A stretch of DNA of 64,000 bases from Aeromonas rivipollensis (lineage in GTDB: Bacteria > Pseudomonadota > Gammaproteobacteria > Enterobacterales > Aeromonadaceae). Below are positions 42,324 through 50,044 of this stretch, piece by piece. The stretch covers positions 124,001-188,000 of the forward strand of contig NZ_JAAILA010000003.1 of assembly GCF_010974825.1 (NCBI RefSeq). Direction: 5' to 3'. A program made the translations under genes and the position numbers. The notes beneath the pieces were generated by a model that made no database searches, was not told the origin of the DNA, and worked only from the letters and a program-made list of their open reading frames with translations. How positions within the stretch are numbered: position 1 is the stretch's first letter; every line of letters starts with the position of its first letter.

Positions 42324-42391
42324 TTCCCTTAGCTCTCTTTATGTCTAGCTACTGATAGAAAAGTCCTATGTTTTTTATAAAAAATAGACGT

Positions 42392-42403
42392 CAAGCTACC
42401 GCG
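42392..42403 (-). promoter_or_regulatory. Second, ops-like sequence in the capsule leader
   Basis: CGCGGTAGCTTG on the minus strand matches the ops element GGCGGTAGCGTG at 10 of 12 positions. It lies about 70 bases before the first start codon and 350 bases downstream of the main ops. Confidence 0.4.
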
Positions 42404-42750
42404 TGATATAGATCGTTCTTTTTTCTCTGCGAGTGTGCTACATACGCTCGTGAGAGCTTGCAAAAAAAGGTCGACGTCATTGGGAAGCAAGAGGCTAAAT
42501 CGGTACACGACGGTTGGAACATCTGCCACTATGGATATCACCACACCGCATTTCAGTTGCAGAATTTTGCCAATCCATCTGCGCTACATTCGCGTTTAGG
42601 CACACACCTTATTGATATCTCTCTCCCATATAATACGCCAGATAACTGCCCACAATCCTTTCTACTATTGACACAAACTCGGTCTCCAGTACCAACTGGA
42701 CAACAAAAATGTCAATTACAAGACAAAAAACAGACTTCCCATAAAAAACA

Positions 42751-42786
42751 ATAGCTACCGCCCCTGAGTTACAGCCCTCAGTGTGC
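42751..42786 (-). promoter_or_regulatory. JUMPstart element with ops site, capsule operon
   Basis: On the minus strand GGGCTGTAACTCAGGGGCGGTAGCTA carries the JUMPstart pattern (GCTGTAA...CAGGGGCGGTAGC) ending in the ops core GGCGGTAGC. ops pauses RNA polymerase and recruits RfaH, which suppresses termination in long polysaccharide operons. RfaH control is inferred; an rfaH gene is not in the window. Confidence 0.88.
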
Positions 42787-43051
42787 TTGCAGTTTTGAAT
42801 ATTGTTAATTTTGCCAAAGATTTATGGACAGTTTTTGTTCCTGTACACCTTGGCAAGCGAGACGGCAAGGTGCTCGCTATGCTTGTCCGTCGTTATAACC
42901 ATGATCATTCAGGCCCTATTCAGCACAAGAAGAGACAGGATTAATTTTGAATCGACGGGCGTGATTCTACCTGCGGTTTGCTCAAAATGGTAGCCAATCT
43001 GGCCTACTCAGGACTCAGGCGGTCAAAAAGCAACCAATCGGCTCATATACG

Positions 43052-43072
43052 AAAAACGCCCAATGATGGGCG
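43052..43072 (-). terminator. Terminator of the O-antigen operon (after wbpM)
   Basis: On the minus strand CGCCCA-TCAT-TGGGCG is followed by TTTTTC. It begins 14 bases past the WbpM-like stop and separates the two polysaccharide operons. Confidence 0.88.
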
Positions 43073-43085
43073 CCTAAAAAGTGGG

Positions 43086-45071
43086 TCAGTGATTCGCAAG
43101 AGAAAAGTCTATGCTGTGTGTGGGGAGTGGCACAACATTGTCACTTGATAGACCGCGCTGTTTGGCCAGCCAGACCAGGTCACAGATGCCATCCGTTGGC
43201 TCAAATGCGGCAGGTGCATGCATTAAGATCTCTCGTACTTGCTGCTGATCAAAATGGTGACAAGCCTCATCCAGCGAGGTCAACAAGGAACGCAAACGCT
43301 CCCATGGCAGCCAGCTCTCTTGTGCCACCATGACCCTGGGATGTTCGGTTCCTCTGGCATCATCACCAATCAGTAACTCTTCATAGAGCTTTTCACCCGG
43401 CCGCAAGCCGGTCACTTCGATGGCAATATCGCCATCGGGTCGCTGCTCATCACGCAGAGTCAGCCCGCTGAGCCGGATCATCCGTTTAGCCAACTCCATG
43501 ATCCGTACCGGTTGTCCCATATCGAGCACAAACACGTCGCCCCCCTTCCCCATGGCTCCCGCCTGGATTACCAGCTGGGCAGCCTCTGGAATCGTCATGA
43601 AGTAACGAATGATGTCGGGATGCGTCAGGGTTATCGGCCCACCTTTATCAATCTGCTGTCTAAACAACGGGACCACTGAACCGGAAGATCCGAGTACATT
43701 GCCAAAGCGAACCATACAAAAACGGGTGTTATGCTTCTCACGGGTCAAAGCTTGCAATACCAGCTCGGCTAGGCGCTTGCTGGCCCCCATGGTATTAGTC
43801 GGTCGTACCGCCTTATCGGTGGAGATTAGTACGAAGGTCTCTACCCCTGCCTCAATGGCAGCCTGAGCTGCGTAGAGAGTTCCAAAGACATTGTTGCGGA
43901 CACCTTCGATGATGTTGAACTCGACCAGCGGCACATGTTTGTATGCTGCGGCGTGGTAGACAGTCTGGATGTGAAAGCTCTGCATCACAGTCTTGAGACG
44001 ATGCTGGCGCTGTACTGACCCCAATAAAGGAACTAGTTCAGTTTCAATATCTTCACGCTGACACTGCTCCCGCAGGTTCTTGTGCAGGACATAGAGGGCA
44101 TATTCGGATAGTTCGAACAGAACCAGAGTGGATGGCCGGCACCGCAAGATCTGGCGACAAAGCTCAGAGCCAATAGATCCCCCAGCACCAGTCACCATGA
44201 CCGCCTTGGCCGTTATATTCGCCTCCATCAATCTGGTTACGGGTTCTACTGGATCTCTGCCCAAAAGATCGTCTATGGAGACCTCCTTGAGTTGATCGAT
44301 ACGAGCAGAACCATTGACCAAATCGGCCATTCCTGGGATAGAAAGCACTTCGCAAGAGAGGGGTTCAAGTGCATTGATCACTTCCTGACGACGAGCCCTG
44401 GTGCTGCTCGGCATGGCCAGCAAGATCTTCTGTACCCCATGGTGGTCAATCAGGGTTGGCAGCTGAGCACTGTGATAAACGGTACAGCCCTGGATCACGC
44501 ACCCCTGTTTGGCGGGATCGTCATCAATAAAGGCGACGGGATAAAACTCATTGCCTTGCAACAAGGCCATTTGCAGCTGTCGGCCAGAAGAGCCCGCGCC
44601 GTAGATCAACACCTGAGTACGAGCCAAACGGGTGGTATTAAGGAGCGCTCTGAAAAATAGCCGAACACCACCGACCAGCAGCACCAGAAAGGAGAGATAG
44701 ATAACCGATACCGTTCTGGGCAGGAAGATATCGAAATAAAACGCAGAGATAACGAAGAAGCAGGTTGAAAGAAATGCCCCTAGTGAGATTGTCCATAACA
44801 CCCGAAAGCTGACATATCGCAACACAGCGCGATACAGCCCCAGCCGCACAAACACACTGATACTAACGATAATAATTACGCCGAGCAGTGCCCAGTGATG
44901 GGGGCTATCGATTGGCCAGTTATGTTCAAGCCGGATCCAGTACGCACCCCAATAGGTCATGGTGATCAGGATCATATCAACGGTGACAGATACGGCACGC
45001 TTGCTGGCACGTGAGAGGGAGCCCAAGCAAGTCAGTAGCCAGCTTCCACCGGGTAAAAGCTCATTTCTCAT
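43086..45071 (-). CDS. wbpM: WbpM/FlaA1-like UDP-GlcNAc 4,6-dehydratase
   Basis: Makes the UDP-4-keto-6-deoxy-GlcNAc intermediate for QuiNAc or FucNAc. The 661 residues have four N-terminal membrane helices (first ~130), an NAD-binding-like domain (VLIYGAGSSGRQLQMAL near 145) and a C-terminal SDR with VTGAGGSIGSELCRQIL near 298, HAAAYKHVPLVE and STDKAVRPTNTMGASKRLAE carrying the catalytic residues in WbpM style. The ATG used overlaps the wbpL stop by four bases; a much longer frame upstream is antisense-like and Cys/Ser-rich and is not real. It is the last gene of the O-antigen operon. Confidence 0.92.
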   Translation of the reverse strand: MRNELLPGGSWLLTCLGSLSRASKRAVSVTVDMILITMTYWGAYWIRLEHNWPIDSPHHWALLGVIIIVSISVFVRLGLYRAVLRYVSFRVLWTISLGAFLSTCFFVISAFYFDIFLPRTVSVIYLSFLVLLVGGVRLFFRALLNTTRLARTQVLIYGAGSSGRQLQMALLQGNEFYPVAFIDDDPAKQGCVIQGCTVYHSAQLPTLIDHHGVQKILLAMPSSTRARRQEVINALEPLSCEVLSIPGMADLVNGSARIDQLKEVSIDDLLGRDPVEPVTRLMEANITAKAVMVTGAGGSIGSELCRQILRCRPSTLVLFELSEYALYVLHKNLREQCQREDIETELVPLLGSVQRQHRLKTVMQSFHIQTVYHAAAYKHVPLVEFNIIEGVRNNVFGTLYAAQAAIEAGVETFVLISTDKAVRPTNTMGASKRLAELVLQALTREKHNTRFCMVRFGNVLGSSGSVVPLFRQQIDKGGPITLTHPDIIRYFMTIPEAAQLVIQAGAMGKGGDVFVLDMGQPVRIMELAKRMIRLSGLTLRDEQRPDGDIAIEVTGLRPGEKLYEELLIGDDARGTEHPRVMVAQESWLPWERLRSLLTSLDEACHHFDQQQVREILMHAPAAFEPTDGICDLVWLAKQRGLSSDNVVPLPTHSIDFSLANH

Positions 45072-46096
45072 TCTGGTACTCCTGCATTCAGGTGATACGC
45101 AAGAAACGCTAACGGCAAGTAGGCAATGACCAGACCGATCACACCATCGAGCTGGCCCAATACAATCATGACAGCGATCGGTGCAAGCCAGAGGCAATTT
45201 ATAAGAAGCGCAGCCAATGTCACGTTTCGATGGCTCTGCCAACGCCTCGCCAGATATTGATAGCCATGAGTACGATGAGCCTCGCTCAGACGACACTTCA
45301 GACGATAGCGATTCAGCAAAGTCCAGGTCGCATCAACCACAAATACCCCGAGCATGACGAGCCATGCCCACAGGAATTGAGGTGCAGAAGCGGCATCCAG
45401 CAGCATCAGGGAAGCCAACATCAAGCCAAGAAAACCACTGCCACCATCCCCCATAAAGATCCTGGCGGGCGGAAAATTCCAGCACAAGAAGCCCGCCGCC
45501 GAAATCCCCAGTAGCAGGATCAAGCTGGCAGACGACCACTCCCCCCCAACCAGATAATGAAATAACGCCATGAACAGGCAGACGACAACGGCCTCGCCTG
45601 CCGCCAAGCCATCGATGCCATCCATAAAGTTGTACAGGTTGATAAACCAGATCACCCCCAGCCAGGCCAGTAGATAACCGAACCAGGCGAGATCTAACTG
45701 CCAGCCAAAGAAAGTCAGCGCTGGCAAACCATCAACCGCAGATACCACCAAGGCTGCCGCCATGCTCTGCACAATCAGGCGGGTTCGGGGCTTGAGAGAG
45801 ATGTGGTCATCGATAAAACCAACCAGTGCAATGCCCAGCGCCGCAGCCCATATCAATGCGAAGCTGCTCTGGGATATGCCGGAGGACAGTGGGATCAGGG
45901 TGACAAACAACGGGGCTGCCAGCAGAAAGGTCGCCACGATAGCCATTCCACCGCCTCTCGGGGTAGGCACCTGATGCGAACTGCGATGATTGGGTTGGTC
46001 AAGCAAGCGGGTCTGGGCGTAGCGCCTGAGCAGGCCGGTCATGGTGATTGAAAGAAAAAGACAAAACATCAACAACAAAACAAATGCCAGCATCAA
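45068..46096 (-). CDS. wbpL: WecA/WbpL-like UDP-sugar:undecaprenyl-phosphate transferase
   Basis: Polytopic enzyme that attaches the first N-acetylated sugar-1-phosphate to undecaprenyl phosphate. The 342 residues have about ten membrane helices and the MraY/WecA-family motifs: SSHQVPTPRGGGMAI near 40, GFIDDHISL near 92 (Asp-Asp), NLYNFMDGIDGLA near 153, FMGDGGSGFLGLM near 217 and HRTHGYQYLARR near 270. In P. aeruginosa WbpL sits between wbpV and wbpM in this same order, so QuiNAc or FucNAc is the likely donor, while WecA would use GlcNAc. It overlaps both neighbours by four bases. Confidence 0.88.
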   Translation of the reverse strand: MMLAFVLLLMFCLFLSITMTGLLRRYAQTRLLDQPNHRSSHQVPTPRGGGMAIVATFLLAAPLFVTLIPLSSGISQSSFALIWAAALGIALVGFIDDHISLKPRTRLIVQSMAAALVVSAVDGLPALTFFGWQLDLAWFGYLLAWLGVIWFINLYNFMDGIDGLAAGEAVVVCLFMALFHYLVGGEWSSASLILLLGISAAGFLCWNFPPARIFMGDGGSGFLGLMLASLMLLDAASAPQFLWAWLVMLGVFVVDATWTLLNRYRLKCRLSEAHRTHGYQYLARRWQSHRNVTLAALLINCLWLAPIAVMIVLGQLDGVIGLVIAYLPLAFLAYHLNAGVPE

Positions 46097-47049
46097 GACG
46101 ACTCACTATGGGAAGATGCCATCAGAGATAGGGTCTGAGAGAGCGAATAGGGTGCCGACCATTGTAATCGGCTCTGAGCCTTACCGGTATCCATTTCCAG
46201 AGAGCCATAAATCCGTTGTAGCTTGGCATCAATCCCCAAACAACGACCAAGCCCTCTTATCACTCCTGGTGGGAGATAAAACAACCGACAGGCAACCCCT
46301 TCTGTTTCTGCAATCGCCGCCAATAACTGCGACGTCGACACTGCGACGGGATCTGCGACTAAAAAGACCTGGTTCACTGCGGCAGGGTGCGCTATTGCAT
46401 GGGCAATGAAGTCACACAGATTAGGCAACGCCAACAAACTGCGCGCATTGTTCAAACGGGCAAAAGGGAGTGGGATCCCTTTGCGCACCCACGTCATCAT
46501 GCTGGCAAAGTTAGCCTTCACCCCTTCCCCGTAAATAAGAGGAGGACGAATGATGGTTACCGCCATACCACACTCTTTCGCGAGTGCCATCAGCCCCTGC
46601 TCCGCCTCATACTTCGAGCGTCCATAGGGATCTTCTGGCGGACTCTGCACATTCTCATCAAATGGCTTGCCTGGCTCGGTCTGCTCGCCATTCACTTTGA
46701 TCGAGCTAATAAAGATGAAGCGCTTCACCCCTGCCTCAGCAGCCTGCCGAGCAAGCGTGAGGGTGCCCTCTGTATTCACCGCTCGAAAAGCCGCCAGGGG
46801 ATCTGTCGCGGTATCTGACATCACATGCACCCTGGCTGCACAGTGAACAACCACATCCACTTGTTGCAATTGGGCTGTCCAGTTGGCATCCGCAGTCAAA
46901 GAGGGAGCCTGAACCTGGTACGAAGCAAGCGGGTGACTTCGCACCGCACCTTTCACATTAGCCCCCAGACTAAGCAGGTGTTCACAGACCGCCTTGCCTA
47001 CAAATCCGTTGGCACCTGTGACGAGAACAGTTCTGTTGAATTCTGCCAT
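46093..47049 (-). CDS. wbpV: WbpV-like UDP-4-keto-6-deoxysugar reductase/epimerase
   Basis: An extended SDR expected to reduce the WbpM product, giving UDP-QuiNAc or UDP-FucNAc. The 318 residues show VTGANGFVGKAVCEHL near 11, VVHCAARVHVMSDTATDPLAAFRAVNTEGT near 70, FISSIKVNGE with the catalytic Ser, YGRSKYEAEQGL (YxxxK) near 140 and IRPPLIYGEGVKANF. The pair VHVMSD and FDENVQSPPEDPYGRSK is typical of the WbpV/WbjF group. The ATG overlaps the upstream stop by one base; an earlier in-frame start is less likely. Which epimer is formed cannot be judged by eye. Confidence 0.82.
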   Translation of the reverse strand: MAEFNRTVLVTGANGFVGKAVCEHLLSLGANVKGAVRSHPLASYQVQAPSLTADANWTAQLQQVDVVVHCAARVHVMSDTATDPLAAFRAVNTEGTLTLARQAAEAGVKRFIFISSIKVNGEQTEPGKPFDENVQSPPEDPYGRSKYEAEQGLMALAKECGMAVTIIRPPLIYGEGVKANFASMMTWVRKGIPLPFARLNNARSLLALPNLCDFIAHAIAHPAAVNQVFLVADPVAVSTSQLLAAIAETEGVACRLFYLPPGVIRGLGRCLGIDAKLQRIYGSLEMDTGKAQSRLQWSAPYSLSQTLSLMASSHSESS

Positions 47050-47858
47050 TACCACCAACGCCAGCCGTGAATATTGAAGAAAGTCACCATGGAACGCCCA
47101 AACATCCAGATATGACGCCAGCCTTTGCGTGATGCATGACCACCGTGATGGACAACCTTCACCTGAGGGACATAGGCAATCCGGCTGATCTTTCCTGCCC
47201 GCAAACTGATGTCAAAATCTTCAAAATAGAGGAAAAAGCGAGGGTCAAACCCTCCGAGCTGTTGCAAAACATCTGTGCGAAACAGCATAAAACAACCACT
47301 GACAATAGGTGGGTCCCACAACACATCATCATTGTTGAGGTGTTCAGCCATCTCATATTTCGCCAAGCGAGTCTGGAATAATTTCTTCACGAATGCAGGA
47401 GCAAAACCACGCAGCAATAAATCAAATACGGTTGGATAGCGTTTGCAAAGCCGTTGTACCTCACCATCTTCCCATGTAGCAAAAGGCGTCAATAATCCGC
47501 AATCCGGATGTTGCTCCATAAATTCGAGCGCATTTTTCAGTGCATCTGGGGCAACTTCAAGATCAGGGTTAAGAATGAGATGGTATCTCAAGCCGTCACC
47601 ATATCGAATAGCTTGGTTGTGTGCGATACCAAAGCCTGGGTTATCAACACGACTAATATATTTTATTGAGTTAAAGCATCGAATGGACTCTATATACTCT
47701 TTAATTTCTTTAGATGGTTCACCACTATTATCCACAACAATTAACCTAGTGGATAAATTATGATAACTGAATGAACTTAACGCATCAAAAAACTTATCAA
47801 AAACTGTACTTAACAATACCTTCTCAGGATTAAACAAAACCATTGATATTAAGAGCAA
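47049..47858 (-). CDS. Family 2 glycosyltransferase (rhamnosyltransferase-like)
   Basis: A 269-residue GT-A enzyme. Blocks: LIVVDNSGEPS, NPGFGIAHNQAIRYG near 73, LILNPDLEVAP near 96 with the DXD-like NPD, CFMLFRTDVLQQLGGFDPRFFLYFEDFDISLR near 195 and a basic C-terminus (HASRKGWRHIWMFGRSMVTFFNIHGWRWW). The NPG..NPD..FFLYFED pattern is typical of rhamnosyltransferases, matching the rml genes upstream. The start is uncertain: TTG (used) preserves the first beta strand LLISMVLFNP and overlaps the upstream gene by ten bases; an ATG five codons later would shorten it. Neither has a good ribosome-binding site. Confidence 0.82.
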   Translation of the reverse strand: MLLISMVLFNPEKVLLSTVFDKFFDALSSFSYHNLSTRLIVVDNSGEPSKEIKEYIESIRCFNSIKYISRVDNPGFGIAHNQAIRYGDGLRYHLILNPDLEVAPDALKNALEFMEQHPDCGLLTPFATWEDGEVQRLCKRYPTVFDLLLRGFAPAFVKKLFQTRLAKYEMAEHLNNDDVLWDPPIVSGCFMLFRTDVLQQLGGFDPRFFLYFEDFDISLRAGKISRIAYVPQVKVVHHGGHASRKGWRHIWMFGRSMVTFFNIHGWRWW

Positions 47859-48934
47859 CTTTGAAAAACCTCATTAAATAACACGGCGAAACGATCACTC
47901 CATCTGGGAACTCCTGCTTTGATATGGTCATGCGCGAAAAATAACGTCCCGATAGGCACGAGATAATGACAATTGCTTTTGCTTTTAATCTCTCTATGAT
48001 GCCAAGCCATTTCACCAAAGTTAGTAGAGAGAATAGGTGTTTCTGCAAGCGCATATTCATAGTATTTTACCGGATCAACAAATCTAGTAATGTCATTGAC
48101 CACAAAAGGAATAATTGCCACATCAAACTTCGAAATTTCTGACATGACTTGACTATGAGGTATGGCACCTTTCAAAATAATATTTTTAGGCAAAGACTTC
48201 GGAATTCTGCTCTTTACCGGGCCAAATAAATGAACAGACGAGGTTGGATTTAAACTAGCAAGCTCGATTACCCATTGCCAATCAAACCAACTGGCAATAG
48301 TTCCAATGTAACCAAAAACATGCTCTTCACCTTTGTCAGTACCTTGTTCTTTGGTTAACCCATCAGCACAGGCATTTAAAACTAGCAGCTTTTTATCATG
48401 AATAAACTTGTCATATAATTCATGACTAGAGCACATTATAATATCAACCTCTTTGATGAGATTAGCCTCCATTAGAGTCATGTGTGTTCTAGATAGGCCA
48501 TGATAAAAAGATGGAAAGTCATCCATAGCATCATAACAGGAGAAGTCCCAGCCTCTTGCCTTGAGTAAAGCAAGAGAAAGGCGACATGGCTTACCTATAA
48601 CAATACCAGCCTTTTCCGTTCCGACAAAATCAAGAACTGAGTTAATTAACTTATTAATACGACTACCATTGAAGAAATTAAATAATATTTCAATAGGTTC
48701 TAATGGAATTAAAGAACCTGCCGAAACAATCTCCACATGTTCTATATTTGCAAGACCTGATGGTTCCGGGGCATGGCGCCCCGGCAGAAGATCTCCAAAA
48801 TCAGGAAATCGGCTTGGATATGGCTCAACCCATAGTAACTCATCAACTCCATACTTAACTGCCATTTTCGCAAAAAAGTGGGGACGTTGATTTATACTAC
48901 GCCAAGGTACAGGTGATATATATACTAGTCTCAT
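47849..48934 (-). CDS. Glycosyltransferase, GT-B type
   Basis: A 361-residue protein of the glycosyltransferase-1 type, often annotated as a teichuronic-acid/TuaH-like transferase. Seen: MRLVYISPVPWRSINQRPHFFAKM at the start, AGIVIGKPCRLSLAL, CYDAMDDFPSFYHG near 130, IMCSSHELYDK, the linker EEHVFGYIGTIASWFDWQW near 207, and DVAIIPFVVNDITRFVDPVKYYEYALAETPILSTN near 280, which holds the donor-binding E(x7)E-like segment. The RPHFFAK and YDxxDDF motifs define this GT group. Donor unknown. It ends within the start of the next gene. Confidence 0.83.
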   Translation of the reverse strand: MRLVYISPVPWRSINQRPHFFAKMAVKYGVDELLWVEPYPSRFPDFGDLLPGRHAPEPSGLANIEHVEIVSAGSLIPLEPIEILFNFFNGSRINKLINSVLDFVGTEKAGIVIGKPCRLSLALLKARGWDFSCYDAMDDFPSFYHGLSRTHMTLMEANLIKEVDIIMCSSHELYDKFIHDKKLLVLNACADGLTKEQGTDKGEEHVFGYIGTIASWFDWQWVIELASLNPTSSVHLFGPVKSRIPKSLPKNIILKGAIPHSQVMSEISKFDVAIIPFVVNDITRFVDPVKYYEYALAETPILSTNFGEMAWHHREIKSKSNCHYLVPIGTLFFAHDHIKAGVPRWSDRFAVLFNEVFQSCS

Positions 48935-50040
48935 ATTGGCTTGCTATTAAAGTAATTTCTTACTATTTCTACAATGCGCTTGCTAGCATTACCATCGCCA
49001 TAAGGCGATGCACCAATAGCCATCTTATCGTATGCAACTTTATCGGATAGTAACTGAGATGCCTCACGAACAATATCTATTGTCTCTGTACCGATTAATC
49101 TGACAACCCCCTCTGTTACGGCTTCAGGACGCTCTGTGTCACGACGCAAAACCAGTACAGGCTTACCAAGCGCCGGAGCTTCCTCTTGAACTCCACCTGA
49201 ATCCGTAAGAATAAGATATGCGGACTTCATCGCCGTCACAAATGGACCATAGTCAAATGGCGAAACTAGCTGTATACGCTCATGGCCACGCAGATAACGA
49301 TCAGTAACCTCACGGACATTCGGGTTGGGATGCACAGGGAAAAGCACATAAATATCTTCGTGCTTTTCTATTAACTCCAAAATCGCCTTACAAATATTTA
49401 CTATTGGTTGACCAAAGTTCTCTCTTCGATGAGATGTTACTAATACAATTCGCTTATCTTTAGGGATCTCGATACCAAGATTAAAGTCAGTCTTGGCTGT
49501 TTCCAGGAGTGCATCAATAACTGTATTTCCAGTTACAGTAATCTGCTCTTGTGAAATTCCCTCACGAAGCAGATTTTCTCTGGAAACGGAAGTTGGTGCA
49601 AAATGCAAGCATGCCAAGTGGCCAGCTAGTACTCGATTTGCCTCTTCAGGGAAAGGAGAATATAGATCATGAGTTCTTAGCCCTGCCTCCAGATGCGCAA
49701 ACGGTATCTTTTTGTAAAAGCATGCAAGAGCGGTAACAAACACTGTTGTTGTATCACCCTGAGCGATAACCATGTCGGGCTTCGCCTCATCCAGCGTTTT
49801 ATCTATGCTCAACATTAGACGTGATGTCAGCTCTGGTAGCGTTTGTCCCGGAGTCATCACATTAAGATCATAGTCCGCTTGAATATTGAATAGGGCAAAC
49901 GCTTGATCTAACAAATCGCGATGCTGAGCCGTTGCCAGAACAATAACATCAAAGTCATCAGCATTCTGTAACGCTTTAACCACTGGAGCCATCTTAATGG
50001 CCTCTGGCCGAGTCCCAACAACACACATTATCTTCTTCAT
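48931..50040 (-). CDS. wecB: UDP-N-acetylglucosamine 2-epimerase (non-hydrolysing)
   Basis: Interconverts UDP-GlcNAc and UDP-ManNAc. The 369 residues match WecB: CVVGTRPEAIKMAPVVKAL at the start, ATAQHRDLLDQAFALFNI, HLEAGLRTHDLYSPFPEEANR near 112, VTSHRRENFG near 207, and TDSGGVQEEAPALGKPVLVLRRDTERPEAVTEG near 287. GGAG lies nine bases before the ATG. No UDP-ManNAc dehydrogenase (wecC) follows, so ManNAc itself, or a later derivative, may be the O-antigen component. Its position among glycosyltransferase genes supports an O-antigen rather than ECA role. Confidence 0.94.
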   Translation of the reverse strand: MKKIMCVVGTRPEAIKMAPVVKALQNADDFDVIVLATAQHRDLLDQAFALFNIQADYDLNVMTPGQTLPELTSRLMLSIDKTLDEAKPDMVIAQGDTTTVFVTALACFYKKIPFAHLEAGLRTHDLYSPFPEEANRVLAGHLACLHFAPTSVSRENLLREGISQEQITVTGNTVIDALLETAKTDFNLGIEIPKDKRIVLVTSHRRENFGQPIVNICKAILELIEKHEDIYVLFPVHPNPNVREVTDRYLRGHERIQLVSPFDYGPFVTAMKSAYLILTDSGGVQEEAPALGKPVLVLRRDTERPEAVTEGVVRLIGTETIDIVREASQLLSDKVAYDKMAIGASPYGDGNASKRIVEIVRNYFNSKPI

Positions 50041-50044
50041 ATTA

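Larger units (their letters stand above)
42324..43085. other. Leader and promoter region of the capsule operon
   Basis: About 760 bases with no credible gene. From right to left (transcription is leftward) it has the wbpM terminator, an AT-rich segment near 42790-42840 that may hold the promoter, an inverted repeat CACCTTG...CAAGGTG near 42846-42872, the JUMPstart/ops element, and a leader of about 430 bases with a second ops-like match close to the first gene. Plus-strand frames here have no homology or ribosome-binding site. Confidence 0.6.

Noticed and set aside
42458-42754. A 98-codon plus-strand frame in the capsule leader
   Set aside because: Antisense to the JUMPstart leader, without ribosome-binding site or similarity.
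45072-45296. N-terminal extension of the WbpM-like protein by 75 codons
   Set aside because: The extension overlaps the end of wbpL and is Cys/Ser/Arg-rich; the ATG in the ATGA overlap gives the family length.
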